Positions 9,412-19,561 are shown, counted from the first letter of the stretch. The stretch is DNA of 64,000 nucleotides from Sphingomonas changnyeongensis (GCF_009913435.1 NZ_CP047895.1:62001-126000), one strand, 5' to 3'. The notes: generated by a model not told the origin, from the sequence alone. A program made the numbers and translations.

Positions 9412-9888
9412 ATGAACGTGACGGATTTCGAGGTGAAGGCACCGGGCGGCGGCACGGCCCGGCTGGCCGACCATGCCGGCAAGGTGCTGCTGGTCGTCAA
9501 TGTCGCGAGCAAATGCGGCTTCACCCCGCAATATGCAGGGCTTGAGGCGCTGCACCGCCGCTTTGCCGATCAGGGTTTTGCCGTGCTCGGCTTTCCCTGC
9601 AACCAGTTTGCCGGGCAGGAGCCGGGCGACGCGCAGGAAATCGCCACCTTCTGCACGACCAGCTATGACGTGACCTTCCCGGTCTTTGCCAAGATCGATG
9701 TCAACGGCCCCGGTGCCGACCCGCTCTATGCGCATCTGAAGGCGAGCGCGCCGGGCATGCTCGGCACGCGCTCGATCAAATGGAACTTCACCAAATTCCT
9801 GATCGACCGCAGCGGCCGGGTGGTGCGCCGCTATGCCCCGACGGTGAAGCCCGAAGCCATTGCCCGCGACATCGAGGCGCTGCTCTGA
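9412..9888 (+). CDS. Glutathione/thioredoxin peroxidase (GPx family)
   Basis: A 158-residue GPx-fold peroxidase that reduces hydroperoxides. Peroxidatic Cys35 is in NVASKCGFTPQY. The tetrad partners are Gln65 (FPCNQF) and Trp124-Asn125 (KWNFTKF). Cys81 in ATFCTTSYDVTFP is at the usual site of the resolving Cys, which suggests reduction by thioredoxin rather than glutathione (inference from family knowledge). The ATG at 9412 follows GGGGGAG. No signal peptide, so cytosolic. Confidence 0.93.
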   Translation: MNVTDFEVKAPGGGTARLADHAGKVLLVVNVASKCGFTPQYAGLEALHRRFADQGFAVLGFPCNQFAGQEPGDAQEIATFCTTSYDVTFPVFAKIDVNGPGADPLYAHLKASAPGMLGTRSIKWNFTKFLIDRSGRVVRRYAPTVKPEAIARDIEALL

Positions 9889-9985
9889 CCGGAGCCCGTC
9901 GGGCCATGGCGGGCTGACCGGATAAGCTGGGGATAAAGGGCACCCCGCCCTTCCCCTTCGCAGCGCCAGGACCCATAAGCGGGGC

Positions 9986-12900
9986 ATGCCGCACGCCCCG
10001 TTCGTTCCCCTGCGCGTCTTTTCCGCTTTCACGATGCTTGAAGGCGCGATCGACCCGAAGGATGTGGCAAAGGCCGCACGCGGCCATGGTTTCCCGGCGG
10101 TCGCGGTCGTCGACCGCAACGGGCTTTACGGCGCGATGGCCTTTTGCGAGGCGGCGATGAAGGCCGGGGTGCAGCCGATCGTCGGCACGCTGCTGGGCGT
10201 TGCGCGCCCCCGGCACGGCGATCAGCCCCCGGCGCTCGACTGGCTGGCGCTCTATGCGCAGAACGAGACCGGCTATCTCAACCTGTGCGAGCTGGTGTCG
10301 ATGGCCCATCTCGACCGGCCGATCGAAATGGACCCGCATGTGCCGTTCGAGGCGCTGGCCGGGCGCACCGAGGGGCTGATCGCGCTCACCGCCGGGGCCG
10401 AAGGCGCGCTGGCGCGGCTGTTCGCCGAGGAGCAGGCGGCGGCCGCCATCGATTATGTCGACCAGCTCGAACGGCTGTTTCCCGAACGGCTGTATATCGA
10501 GCTGTCGCGGCGGATGGACGAGACCGAGGCGCGCGCCGAACGCCATCTGATCGATCTGGCCTTCGCGCATGACCTGCCGCTGGTCGCGACCAATCCCTGC
10601 TGCTTTGCCGAGGCCGATTTCCACCCCGCGCATGACGCGATGCTGTGCATCGCCTCGTCAAGCTATGTCGACAGCGACGATCGCCGCAAAAGCTCGCCCG
10701 ACGCGTGGATGAAGCCGGCAGCCGACATGGCGGCGCTGTTTGCCGATCTGCCAGAGGCGCTGTCGAACACGCTGGTCATCGCCCAGCGCTGCGCGGTTGC
10801 AGCCCCCAAGCGCAAGCCGATCCTGCCCAGCCTTGCCGGCGACCGCGAGGGCGAGGCGGCAAAGCTGCGCGCCGACGCCCATGCCGGGCTGGAGGCGCGG
10901 CTGGCCGCCGCCCGGATCACCGATCAATCGGCGCGCGCCGCCTATGTCGAACGGCTGGATTTCGAGCTGGACGTCATCATCCAGATGGGGTTCCCCGGCT
11001 ATTTCCTGATCGTTGCCGATTTCATCAAATGGGCGAAGGCGCAGGGCATTCCGGTGGGGCCGGGGCGCGGATCGGGCGCGGGGTCGGTCGTCGCCTGGGC
11101 GCTCACCATCACCGATCTCGATCCGCTGAAGCTGGGCCTGCTGTTCGAGCGCTTCCTGAACCCCGAACGCGTGTCGATGCCCGACTTCGACATCGATTTC
11201 TGCGAAACGCGGCGCGAAGAGGTGATCCGCTACGTCCAGCAGAAATATGGCCGCGACCATGTCGCCCAGATCATCACCTTCGGGCGGCTGAAGGCGCGCG
11301 CGGTGCTGAAGGACACCGGCCGGGTGCTGCAGATGAGCTATGGCCAGGTCGACCGGCTGGCAAAGCTGGTGCCCAATCACCCGACCGATCCCTGGACGCT
11401 CGACCGCGCGCTCAACGGCGTCAGCGAACTGGCGCAGGAATACAAGACCAATGCCGAGGTGAAGCGGCTGTTCGACCTTGCCGGCAGGCTGGAAGGGCTG
11501 CCGCGCCACAGCTCGACCCATGCCGCGGGCGTGGTGATCGGCGACCGGCCGCTGGCCCAGCTGGTGCCGCTTTACCGCGATCCGCGCTCCGACATGCCGG
11601 TCACCCAGTTCGACATGAAATATGTCGAGGGCGCGGGGCTGGTGAAGTTCGACTTTCTGGGGCTGAAAACGCTGTCGGTGCTCCAGCGCGCGGTCGAGAT
11701 GCTGGCGGCGCGCGGGATCATGGTCGATCTGGGCGCGCTCGGCTGGGATGATCCGGCGGTCTATGACCTGCTCCAGCGCGGCGACACGGTCGGCGTGTTC
11801 CAGCTCGAATCCGAAGGCATGCGCCGCACGCTCGCAGCCGTGCGCCCGACCAATTTCGGCGACATCGTCGCGCTGGTCTCGCTCTACCGGCCGGGGCCGA
11901 TGGACAATATCCCGCTGTTCGGCGCCCGCAAGAACGGGCGCGAGCCGGTCACCTATCCGCATGCGCTGCTCGAACCGGTGCTGGCCGAAACCTACGGGAT
12001 CTTCGTCTATCAGGAACAGGTGATGCAGGCCGCGCAGATCCTGGCCGGCTATTCGCTGGGCGGCGCGGACCTGCTGCGCCGCGCGATGGGCAAGAAGATC
12101 AAGGCCGAGATGGACGCGCAGCGCGCGATCTTCGTCGAGGGCTGCGAGAAGGTGAACGGCATTCCCGCCGACAAGGCGAACGAGCTGTTCGACTTGATCG
12201 ACAAATTCGCCGGCTATGGCTTCAACAAGTCGCACGCCGCCGCCTATGCGCTGCTCGCCTATCAGACCGCCTGGCTGAAGGCGCATCATCCGCACGAATT
12301 CTTCGCCGCGTCGATGTGCTACGACATCGCCCAGACCGACAAGCTCTGCGTGTTCGTCGACGATATGCGCCGGCTGGGGCTGACGCTGCTGCCGCCCGAC
12401 ATCAACCGGTCGGAGGCCGAGTTTTCGGTCGAGCCGGTCGTCGATGAAGATGCCAAGGACAGTCCGGGACTGGCCGTCCGCTATGCGCTGGGCGCGCTGC
12501 GCAATGTCGGCGAACGGGCGATGGCGCAGCTGGTCGAGGAGCGCGCGCGCGGCGGCGCATTTGCCTCGCTCGACGATTTCGCCAACCGGGTGGACCCGAA
12601 ACTGCTCAACCGCCGCCAGATGGAAAGCCTGGCGGCCGCCGGCGCGTTCGACACCATCGCGCACGACCGGGCGGGCGTGTTCGCGGCTGCCGAAACCATC
12701 CTTGCCGAAGCGGCGCGCGCCGCCGACCAGCGCACGACCGGCCAGGGCGGCCTGTTCGGCGAGGCCGAAATGGCGGGGGCCGCCATCGCCCTGCCCGCCG
12801 GGCAAAGCTGGTCGCTGGCCGAGCGGATGGCGCAGGAAAAGGACGCGTTCGGCTTTTACTTCTCCGCCCATCCGGTCGACCGTTACCGCCACATCGCCGA

Positions 12901-13480
12901 TGCGCATGGCGCGCGCAGCTATATGCAGCTGTGCACGGTCAATATCGGTGACGAGCGTGTCGGCGCGACCATGGCCGCGCTGATCGAGGATGTGCGCTGG
13001 CGGACCTCGGCCAAGGGGCGGCGCTATCTGCTCGCCACCTGTTCGGATGCGAGCGGCCAGTTCGTCGCCAGCTGTTTCGACGACATGGCGGCCAAGGATC
13101 TGGAAGACGCCGCCCGCACCGGCGGCTGCGGCCTGTTGTCGGTCGAGCTGGACAAGCGCCCCGGCGAGGAGAGCCCGCGCGTCGCGATCAAGCGGCTGCA
13201 GCCGCTCGAAGGGCTGGGCGATGCGGCGCGGCTGATGCTGCGCCTCGAAGTGGCAGCGCCGGAGGCGTTGGCAGGCATCGCGGCATTGCTCGGCGGGACC
13301 GGCAGCGGGCGCGGCGAGGTGCGCCTGTCAGCAGCCGGGCCGGCTGGAACCGCCGATGTGCGGCTGGGCCGCGGCTTTCGGCTCGATGCCGAGCTGGCGG
13401 CCCGGATCGAGCAGCTGCCCGGGGTGGTGCGCGTCGAACTGAGCGCGGTCGAGACACCGCGCCTCGCGCTGGTGTCCTGA
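9986..13480 (+). CDS. dnaE: DNA polymerase III alpha subunit
   Basis: The catalytic subunit of the replicative polymerase, 1164 residues, as usual for DnaE. It has an N-terminal PHP domain (LRVFSAFTMLEGAIDP), the polymerase core with catalytic aspartates in MPDFDIDFCETRREE (about 397-402) and VKFDFLGLK (about 554), the FNKSHAAAYALLAYQTAWLK helix-hairpin-helix entry, and a C-terminal OB fold. The frame is open throughout, unlike several other large genes here. It does not adjoin lolDC, which is on the opposite strand. Confidence 0.98.
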   Translation: MPHAPFVPLRVFSAFTMLEGAIDPKDVAKAARGHGFPAVAVVDRNGLYGAMAFCEAAMKAGVQPIVGTLLGVARPRHGDQPPALDWLALYAQNETGYLNLCELVSMAHLDRPIEMDPHVPFEALAGRTEGLIALTAGAEGALARLFAEEQAAAAIDYVDQLERLFPERLYIELSRRMDETEARAERHLIDLAFAHDLPLVATNPCCFAEADFHPAHDAMLCIASSSYVDSDDRRKSSPDAWMKPAADMAALFADLPEALSNTLVIAQRCAVAAPKRKPILPSLAGDREGEAAKLRADAHAGLEARLAAARITDQSARAAYVERLDFELDVIIQMGFPGYFLIVADFIKWAKAQGIPVGPGRGSGAGSVVAWALTITDLDPLKLGLLFERFLNPERVSMPDFDIDFCETRREEVIRYVQQKYGRDHVAQIITFGRLKARAVLKDTGRVLQMSYGQVDRLAKLVPNHPTDPWTLDRALNGVSELAQEYKTNAEVKRLFDLAGRLEGLPRHSSTHAAGVVIGDRPLAQLVPLYRDPRSDMPVTQFDMKYVEGAGLVKFDFLGLKTLSVLQRAVEMLAARGIMVDLGALGWDDPAVYDLLQRGDTVGVFQLESEGMRRTLAAVRPTNFGDIVALVSLYRPGPMDNIPLFGARKNGREPVTYPHALLEPVLAETYGIFVYQEQVMQAAQILAGYSLGGADLLRRAMGKKIKAEMDAQRAIFVEGCEKVNGIPADKANELFDLIDKFAGYGFNKSHAAAYALLAYQTAWLKAHHPHEFFAASMCYDIAQTDKLCVFVDDMRRLGLTLLPPDINRSEAEFSVEPVVDEDAKDSPGLAVRYALGALRNVGERAMAQLVEERARGGAFASLDDFANRVDPKLLNRRQMESLAAAGAFDTIAHDRAGVFAAAETILAEAARAADQRTTGQGGLFGEAEMAGAAIALPAGQSWSLAERMAQEKDAFGFYFSAHPVDRYRHIADAHGARSYMQLCTVNIGDERVGATMAALIEDVRWRTSAKGRRYLLATCSDASGQFVASCFDDMAAKDLEDAARTGGCGLLSVELDKRPGEESPRVAIKRLQPLEGLGDAARLMLRLEVAAPEALAGIAALLGGTGSGRGEVRLSAAGPAGTADVRLGRGFRLDAELAARIEQLPGVVRVELSAVETPRLALVS

Positions 13481-13506
13481 CCCAGCAGTGCCCAGCCGCC
13501 TGCCGG

Positions 13507-14151
13507 TCAGGTGCGGCAGCGCCCGTTGCGGCCCTTTTTGCGGCACGCCTCTTCCAGCGGCACCGGCAGCGGCGTGAAATAGGGCGGCGCATAGGTGAAT
13601 TGCTGTTCGGCGAGCCGGCGGGTCAGGCTGTTGCGCAGCGTCGTCAGCCGCTGTTCGGCGACCAGATGCAGCTGCCCGCGCCGGGCAAACAGCGCCTCCC
13701 GCCCGATCCGCGCGGCGGTCGCGCAAAAGTTGAACTGCGGCAGGCCGACGGCCGAAAAGCTCGAATAGGTGCGCGTGCCATAGGCGTCGAGATGGCTGGC
13801 CCCGGCCTTTTTGTGGCGGCGGGTGAAATAGCCCGACAGCGTCTGATAGGCCGCCGCCAGCTCCGCCTTATGATTGTCGAGCATGTGATTATACTGGTTG
13901 CGCGTCAGCAGCGTCGGATCGAACTGGCATTGCAGCGCCGCGACGTTGAGCGCCGAGCGCAGATTCCACACCACCATCGCGCGCAGTTCGGCGGGCGTCG
14001 CACCGGGCAACGGGGCCGCGCTGACCCCCGGTTCGTCGCCGCGCACCGGCGGGCCGCTGAAATCGGGCTGTTTCCAGAAGAAATTGGCACTCACCGGCGC
14101 AAGCGGCGCCGCCATCATCAGGGCCAGGGCAACAAGGCGAACGTGACGCAT
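13507..14151 (-). CDS. Exported protein of unknown function
   Basis: 214 residues with a clear Sec signal peptide (MRHVRLVALALMMAAPLAPV, cleavage near SANF). The mature part has no motif I recognise. It contains paired Cys residues and conserved-looking aromatic stretches (RTYSSFSAVGLPQFNFCATA, YAPPYFTPLP). The start at 14151 is chosen for its GGAG site; a GTG five codons upstream is less likely. It converges on dnaE. Probably periplasmic. Confidence 0.75.
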   Translation of the reverse strand: MRHVRLVALALMMAAPLAPVSANFFWKQPDFSGPPVRGDEPGVSAAPLPGATPAELRAMVVWNLRSALNVAALQCQFDPTLLTRNQYNHMLDNHKAELAAAYQTLSGYFTRRHKKAGASHLDAYGTRTYSSFSAVGLPQFNFCATAARIGREALFARRGQLHLVAEQRLTTLRNSLTRRLAEQQFTYAPPYFTPLPVPLEEACRKKGRNGRCRT

Positions 14152-14169
14152 CAAAAAACTCCGCACCGC

Positions 14170-14200
14170 GCCGTCTGCCTAACGCCTTTTGGCAGACGGC
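14170..14200. repeat. Perfect 10-bp inverted repeat upstream of the exported protein gene
   Basis: gccgtctgcc and ggcagacggc are separated by 11 bases. On the minus strand it would form a hairpin in the leader of the gene starting at 14151, followed after 12 bases by a TTTTTT run. It could be a leftover terminator, an attenuator or an operator. Confidence 0.5.
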
Positions 14201-14290
14201 AAAAGCGCTTTGCGCCGATCCGTGGCCGGGCGACGCGCGGCGGCGGTGCACGGGGTCTGCCGTCCCGGCCGTCCAGCCCGCCGGACATGC

Positions 14291-14323
14291 AAAAAGGGCC
14301 GCCCGGTCGCCCGGACGGCCCTT
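14291..14323 (-). terminator. Intrinsic terminator of the lipoprotein gene
   Basis: The stem aagggccg/cggccctt, with a GC-rich loop that can fold further, is followed on the minus strand by a run of five T. It lies just downstream of the minus-strand lipoprotein gene. Confidence 0.78.
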
Positions 14324-14343
14324 CCAGCCATTGGCTGCGAAGC

Positions 14344-14616
14344 TTACTTCGCGGCTTCGGTGCCGTTTTCGGCAGCGGCCGGGGCCGCGGCATTGGCGTC
14401 GGTGGCGTTCATGTCGTTCGCCATCGCGCCGTCATTGGCCATCGCGCCATCCATTTCGGTCATGTTGTCGGTGGCGACATTCATGTCCATGGCGTTCATT
14501 TCGGCGACGTTGGCGTCGGCGACATTGGCTTCTTCCTTGCTGCCGCAGGCGGCAACCAGCAGAGCGGCGCCGGCGATCATCGAGCCGGTCATCATCTTCG
14601 CGAGAAGGTCACGCAT
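14344..14616 (-). CDS. Small Asn/Met/Asp/Ala-rich lipoprotein
   Basis: 90 residues. A signal peptide ends in lipobox LVAAC with the lipidated Cys at residue 24. The rest is a low-complexity tract of repeated A-N-V, N-A-M-D and M-A-N-D units with no fold or motif. The start at 14616 has AAGGGAG upstream, and a strong terminator follows. Function unknown; similar repetitive lipoproteins are, to my knowledge, common in Sphingomonadales. It is presumably anchored in the outer membrane, as there is no Asp at +2. Confidence 0.8.
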   Translation of the reverse strand: MRDLLAKMMTGSMIAGAALLVAACGSKEEANVADANVAEMNAMDMNVATDNMTEMDGAMANDGAMANDMNATDANAAAPAAAENGTEAAK

Positions 14617-14706
14617 TCGAAACTCCCTTGTTTTTCGGATTTGGCCGGCTCGCAGGCCCTGCTTTAGCCAAATCGCCGCCGTGTTTAGACAGAAAATCTT
14701 CACCCC

Positions 14707-15363
14707 TCAAGAGTGGTTCTTGCGGCTGCAACCCAATCCGTCAACGAACCCGGCAAGGTTTGCGGCAAGCGCCGCATCGACTTCGGCAAAGCTGCGCGGC
14801 TGGCCGATGCTTTTGAGGCTGGCGACCGGAAACTCGGGCAGGCCGCACGGCACGATGCCGCCAAAATGGCTGAGATCGGGGTCGATGTTGAGCGAAAAGC
14901 CGTGGAACGTCACCCAGCGGCGCACGCGCACGCCGATGGCCCCGATCTTGACCTCCTGCCCCTGAAAATCGGTCCAGATGCCGACCCGGCCGTCAATCGC
15001 CCGCGCCGTCACCCCCAGATCAGCGAGCGCCGCGATCAGCCAGCCTTCCAGCCGGTGGACGAAGCAGCGCACGTCGCGCCCGCGCCGGCTGAGATCGAGC
15101 TGGACATAGCCGACCCGCTGGCCCGGGCCATGATAGGTGTACCGCCCGCCCCGCCCGGTCGGGAACACCGGAAAACGCGGCGCAAGCAGCTCGGCAGGGT
15201 CGGCGCTGGTCCCCGCGGTATAAAGCGGGGGGTGTTCGAGCAGCCAGATGCGCTCCGGTGCCTGTCCGGCGGCAATCGCCTCCGCCCGCGCCTCCATATC
15301 GGCAAGCGCCGCCTGATAATCGGTCAGTCCGGGAGACAGCGTCCATTCGATCTCGGTCGTCAT
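14707..15363 (-). CDS. lipB: Octanoyl-[ACP]:protein N-octanoyltransferase
   Basis: LipB moves octanoate from octanoyl-ACP to lipoyl domains, the first step of lipoate assembly. About 218 residues with the family motifs [47 protein letters not shown] (catalytic Lys) and [10 protein letters not shown] (catalytic Cys). The start is uncertain: ATG at 15363 or GTG at 15372. It diverges from the membrane protein at 15442. Confidence 0.95.
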   Translation of the reverse strand: MTTEIEWTLSPGLTDYQAALADMEARAEAIAAGQAPERIWLLEHPPLYTAGTSADPAELLAPRFPVFPTGRGGRYTYHGPGQRVGYVQLDLSRRGRDVRCFVHRLEGWLIAALADLGVTARAIDGRVGIWTDFQGQEVKIGAIGVRVRRWVTFHGFSLNIDPDLSHFGGIVPCGLPEFPVASLKSIGQPRSFAEVDAALAANLAGFVDGLGCSRKNHS

Positions 15364-15441
15364 GCCCCCCACATCGCGACTGGCGGGCCTCGCTTCAAGC
15401 GCGGGATCGGCTATATGCGGGGCATGATGCGGGAGACGGGA

Positions 15442-16158
15442 ATGAAGCTCGACCTCAGCCGGGCATGGAGCGATGCCATGGCGATCCTTGGCAGCCAGCG
15501 CGATCTGCTGATCGCGATTGCCGGCGTGTTCCTGCTGATGCCGACGCTGGTGATGAACATCCTGCGGCCGATGGACATCGCGCAGGGCCTGCCGCCGGTC
15601 GAGGCGCTGGAGCTGTGGATCGACAGCAACTGGCCCTATCTGGTGCTGAGCGCGCTGATCGCCGCGCTCGGCCGGCTGGCGGTGCTGATCCTGCTGCTCG
15701 CCCCCGAACGGCCGACCGTGGCCGAAGCGCTGTCGGCAGGGCTGAGGCTGCTGCCGATCTTCGTCATTGCCAACATCCTTGTCGGGCTGATGCTGTTTGC
15801 CGGCACGCTGCTGCTGATCCTGCCGGGCCTGTATCTGGCCGGGCGCACGCTGCTTGCCGAAGTCACGCTGGTCGCCGAACGGCTGTCAAACCCGGTCGCG
15901 GCGATCACGCGCAGCCTGAGCGTCACGCGCGGCAATGGCTGGCGGATCTTTGCCATGGCGGCGATCATCTATGTCGCGGGCTTTGTCGTCACGGGCCTCG
16001 CCAATGCCATCGTCGCGGTGATCCAGCTGGTCGCGGGCGCGGGCGATGTGACCAGCTTTCTGGGGGCGCTGGTGTCGGCGCTGTTCGGCGCGGGGGTGAC
16101 GCTGGTGCTGCTGCTGGTGACCATCGCCATCTATCGCCAGCTTGCCCCGCAGGGCTGA
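15442..16158 (+). CDS. Multi-pass membrane protein of unknown function
   Basis: 238 residues with about six hydrophobic helices in two halves. The second half contains the segment [20 protein letters not shown] followed by [17 protein letters not shown], a pattern seen in YciC-like and glycerophosphodiesterase-membrane-domain families. Start at 15442 with GGGAG upstream. No catalytic motif. Inner-membrane location inferred; the function is not assigned. Confidence 0.72.
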   Translation: MKLDLSRAWSDAMAILGSQRDLLIAIAGVFLLMPTLVMNILRPMDIAQGLPPVEALELWIDSNWPYLVLSALIAALGRLAVLILLLAPERPTVAEALSAGLRLLPIFVIANILVGLMLFAGTLLLILPGLYLAGRTLLAEVTLVAERLSNPVAAITRSLSVTRGNGWRIFAMAAIIYVAGFVVTGLANAIVAVIQLVAGAGDVTSFLGALVSALFGAGVTLVLLLVTIAIYRQLAPQG

Positions 16159-16188
16159 GCGCCCGCCCGAATCAGACCCTCAATCGGC

Positions 16189-16779
16189 TCAGGCCGGCGC
16201 AGCGAGCAGCGGGACGTGCGGCGCCGCGTCCGGCGGCAGGTGCCCGGTCAGGCGCGGATCGTCGAACGTCTCGATCTCGCGCCGGAACGGCACAAAGCCG
16301 TGGGCGCGGTAAAAGCCGAGCGCGGACGGATGGTCGAGCGTGCAGCTGTGCAGCCACAGCCGCTCCACCCCCGCGCGCCAGCCCAGCATCAGCGCATGGG
16401 CCATCAGCCAGCGGCCATGGCCCCGCCCGGTCAGTTCGGGGACGAGGCCGAAATAGGCGATCTCGCATTCAGCCGGGCGGCGGAAATCCAGTTCCAGCAT
16501 GCCGACCTCGATCCCGGCCCGGTCGATCACCGCATGCACCTCCACCCCCGGATCGGCGAGGATCGCGGCGAGTTCGGCATCGGGCATGACCAGCCGGGAA
16601 AACCACAGCCAGGGTTCGCCGACCCGGCGGAACAGCTGGCGATAGGCGGCAAGGCCGGGCGCGGGCCAGCGCCTGAGCGCCAGCGGGCCCGAGGGAAGCG
16701 GCCGGGGACGCGGCCGCACGCGCATCTCGAGCGAGGTGACGACCGTCGCCACCGTGCCGGGCGCGACCGCGACGATCAT
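16189..16779 (-). CDS. GNAT-family N-acetyltransferase
   Basis: 196 residues with a GNAT core: AEIAYFGLVPELTGRGHG-type acetyl-CoA loop (here CEIAYFGLVPELTGRGHGRW), then the helix LMAHALMLGWRAGVERLWLH and the terminal ALGFYRAHGFVPFR. The substrate is unknown. Its ATG directly follows the TGA of the upstream RidA gene, so the two are co-translated. Confidence 0.88.
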   Translation of the reverse strand: MIVAVAPGTVATVVTSLEMRVRPRPRPLPSGPLALRRWPAPGLAAYRQLFRRVGEPWLWFSRLVMPDAELAAILADPGVEVHAVIDRAGIEVGMLELDFRRPAECEIAYFGLVPELTGRGHGRWLMAHALMLGWRAGVERLWLHSCTLDHPSALGFYRAHGFVPFRREIETFDDPRLTGHLPPDAAPHVPLLAAPA

Positions 16780-17259
16780 TCAGCGCCAGGCGGCATTGGC
16801 CTGGCACTCCATCTCGACCCGCGCGCCAAGCGCCAGCGCCTCGACGCCCATCGCGCTGCGCGCCGGCAGCTGCCCGGCCGGGAAATAGGGCACATAGACG
16901 CGGTTGAACGCCTCCCAATCCGCCATGTCGTCGAGCATGACGAGGCAGTGGACGACATGTTCAAAGCCCAGCCCCGCCGCACGCAGCGCGACCGCGATAT
17001 TCTCCATCATCTGGCGGCTCTGCGCCTCGATCCCCTCGGGCAAAGTGCCGTCCGGGCGCGTGCCGAGCTGGCCTGACAGATAGACCATGTCGCCCGCGCG
17101 CACCGACTGCGAAAAGGGCCGGCGTGTCCCGTCCGGGGCGTAAGCGGGCACATGGCTGACGGGCGGGGGCACCGCCTGTGCCGGTGCAGCCGCTGCAGCC
17201 GCCGCCAGTGCCAGAACCGCCGTCATGCCCTGCCGGGCCAGCCTGTCGATCCGCGTCAT
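16780..17259 (-). CDS. Exported RidA (YjgF/UK114) family protein
   Basis: 159 residues. The C-terminal 120 form a RidA domain: PFSQSVRAGDMVYLSGQLG, NIAVALRAAGLGFEHVV and the conserved Arg in LPARSAMGVEALALGARVEME. RidA proteins hydrolyse reactive imines in the cytosol. This one starts with a typical signal peptide (TAVLALAAAAAAAPAQA), so it is probably periplasmic and may do something else. The start at 17259 has a GGGGGATGGGG site. Co-translated with the GNAT gene. Confidence 0.87.
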   Translation of the reverse strand: MTRIDRLARQGMTAVLALAAAAAAAPAQAVPPPVSHVPAYAPDGTRRPFSQSVRAGDMVYLSGQLGTRPDGTLPEGIEAQSRQMMENIAVALRAAGLGFEHVVHCLVMLDDMADWEAFNRVYVPYFPAGQLPARSAMGVEALALGARVEMECQANAAWR

Positions 17260-17298
17260 CGCCCCATCCCCCTTCATCATCGGCCGGTGCCGGCCCGT

Positions 17299-17997
17299 TC
17301 AGACAGCCTTTGCCGGCGCGGCTGCATCGTGCAGCCGGCCCTCATGCAGCCTGAGCACCCGGTCCATCCGCGTCGCCAGCCGCTCATTATGGGTGGCGAC
17401 CAGCGCGGCGGCATTCTGTTCGCGCACGGCGGCCAGAAAGGCGTCGAACACCATGTCGGCGGTCGCCTCATCAAGATTGCCGGTCGGCTCGTCGGCCAGC
17501 ACCAGCGCCGGGCGGTTGGCGAGCGCGCGGGCGACGGCGACGCGCTGCTGCTCGCCGCCCGACAGCTTGGCCGGGCGGTGGCCGAGCCGGTGCTGCAGCC
17601 CGAGCGCGCCGAGCAGCGCCGCGGCCCGCTGTTCCGCCTCGGCCGGCGGGGTGTCGCGGATCAGCTGCGGCAGCACGACATTTTCGAGCGCGCTGAAATC
17701 GGGCAGCAGATGGTGGAACTGATAGACAAAGCCGATGCGGTCGCGGCGCAGCCGGGTGCGCGCGTCATTGTCCAGCCGGGCCGCCTCCTCGCCCAGGATC
17801 CGGATCGATCCGCCAAACCCGCCTTCGAGCAGGCCGACCGCCTGCAACAGCGTCGACTTGCCCGATCCCGACGGGCCGAGCAGCGCGACGATCTCGCCGG
17901 CCGCGACATCAAGGTCGACACCGCGCAGCACATGCACGGTCTCCGTGCCCTGCGTGAAGCTGCGCGTCAGGTCGCGCACCACCAGCACGTCATTCAT
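17299..17997 (-). CDS. lolD: Lipoprotein-releasing system ATP-binding protein
   Basis: The ABC ATPase that powers release of lipoproteins from the inner membrane to LolA. 232 residues with Walker [14 protein letters not shown]-loop [17 protein letters not shown], signature [15 protein letters not shown], Walker [13 protein letters not shown] and the H-loop in ATHNERLA. It overlaps the 3' end of the permease gene by 8 bases, as usual for lol operons. Confidence 0.93.
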   Translation of the reverse strand: MNDVLVVRDLTRSFTQGTETVHVLRGVDLDVAAGEIVALLGPSGSGKSTLLQAVGLLEGGFGGSIRILGEEAARLDNDARTRLRRDRIGFVYQFHHLLPDFSALENVVLPQLIRDTPPAEAEQRAAALLGALGLQHRLGHRPAKLSGGEQQRVAVARALANRPALVLADEPTGNLDEATADMVFDAFLAAVREQNAAALVATHNERLATRMDRVLRLHEGRLHDAAAPAKAV

Positions 17998-19240
17998 AAC
18001 GCAGCACCTGCACCGGATCGGTGCTCGCCGCCCGGAAGGCCGGATAGAGCGTGGCGAGGAAGCTCAGCACCAGCGCCATGATCACGATCGCCGCCACCTC
18101 GACCGGGTCGGTGCGCGCGGGCAGCTCGGTCAGGAAGCGGATCGACGGATCCCAGAGATTCTGCCCCGTCACGAACTGCACCGCCTCGACCACCGCCTGG
18201 CGGTAGAACAGGAACAGCGCGCCCAGTGCCAGCCCGGCGGCGATGCCGAGCGCGCCGATCGCCGTGCCGATGGTCACGAACACCTTGATCAGCCCGATGC
18301 GGGTCGCGCCCATGGTGCGCAGGATCGCGATGTCGCGGGTCTTGGCGCGCACCAGCATGATCAGCGCCGACAGGATGTTGAACACCGCGACCAGCACGAT
18401 GATCGACAGCACGACGAACATCGCCACCCGTTCCACCTGCAACGCCTCGAACAGCGATGCATTCATCTGCCGCCAGTCGGTCATCACCCCCTGATTGCCG
18501 ATGCGCGGCGCAAGCGGGGCCAGGATCTCGCCGACCCGGTCGGGATCGGCGGTCTTGACCTCGATCATCCCCACCGAATCGCCCAGCATCAGCAGCGTCT
18601 GCGCGTCTTCGATCGGCAGGATGACGAACGCCTTGTCATAGTCATAGACGCCGACCTCGAAAATCGCCGCCACCCGGTAGCTGACGATGCGCGGCACCGT
18701 GCCGAACGGGGTCGCCTGCCCCTGCGGGCTGATCAGGCTGATCGATCCGCCGACGCGCGCGCCCAGCGCCTCGGCCAGCCGTGCGCCGATCGCGACATTG
18801 TCGCTGCCCGGCACCAGATCGGCGAGCCGCCCGGCGACCACGCCCCCGCGCACCACCGGATTGGCGCGGATGTCGGCCACCCGCATCCCGCGCGCCAGCA
18901 CGCCTTCGACCCGCCCGTCATAGCTTGCCATCAGCGGCTGTTCGATCAGCGGCGTCGCCGACACCACGCCCGGCGTCGCCCGCGCGTCGGCAAGCAGCGT
19001 CCGCCAGTCGCGCAGCTGGCCGCCATAGCCCTGAATCACCGCATGTCCGTTGAGGCCGACGACGCGGTCGAACAGCTCGGCGCGAAAGCCGTTCATCACG
19101 CTCATCACCACCATCAGCGCGGCAACGCCGAGCATGACCGCCACCAGGCTGATCGAGGCAACAAGGACGATGAAGCCCTCGCCCCTGCCCGGCAGCAGAT
19201 AGCGTTTGGCGATCATCCGTTCATAGGCGGAAAGGATCAT
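17990..19240 (-). CDS. lolC: Lipoprotein-releasing ABC transporter permease (LolC/LolE type)
   Basis: 416 residues. It has an N-terminal membrane helix ([25 protein letters not shown] by position 25-50), a large periplasmic MacB-like domain, and three C-terminal helices forming the FtsX domain ([61 protein letters not shown]). [11 protein letters not shown] is a LolC/E hallmark. Only one permease is present, as in alphaproteobacteria, where a single LolF-type protein forms a homodimer. The start at 19240 ([17 protein letters not shown]) matches family N-termini; the longer upstream frame does not. Confidence 0.92.
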   Translation of the reverse strand: MILSAYERMIAKRYLLPGRGEGFIVLVASISLVAVMLGVAALMVVMSVMNGFRAELFDRVVGLNGHAVIQGYGGQLRDWRTLLADARATPGVVSATPLIEQPLMASYDGRVEGVLARGMRVADIRANPVVRGGVVAGRLADLVPGSDNVAIGARLAEALGARVGGSISLISPQGQATPFGTVPRIVSYRVAAIFEVGVYDYDKAFVILPIEDAQTLLMLGDSVGMIEVKTADPDRVGEILAPLAPRIGNQGVMTDWRQMNASLFEALQVERVAMFVVLSIIVLVAVFNILSALIMLVRAKTRDIAILRTMGATRIGLIKVFVTIGTAIGALGIAAGLALGALFLFYRQAVVEAVQFVTGQNLWDPSIRFLTELPARTDPVEVAAIVIMALVLSFLATLYPAFRAASTDPVQVLRYE

Positions 19241-19561
19241 TCCGGGTTCCGGTTGCTGGCCATGCGGCCGCTCTAGAAGGTTTGCGGCGGCAGGGGAATC
19301 GCCTTCGGTCCGTTTCGTCCGCCCCCGCTCCGCCGGAACCCCCGCCCCGGCTGTTGCAGCAAGGCCACAGCATGGGGGAAATAGGCTGAACCCCGGATAA
19401 ACGCACATGACAGCGGCGCAGAGTCGTCATAGCCTTGCATTACTGAACACAGGCAATGGCCATGGTTCGGGGAAAGTCTCGCTCCGCCAGCCTCTTGAAG
19501 GGGAGCAGGCGGGCGTCGAGCGGGACGTCAAAAGGGGGCTGACGAGCGATCGTCACGCGGG

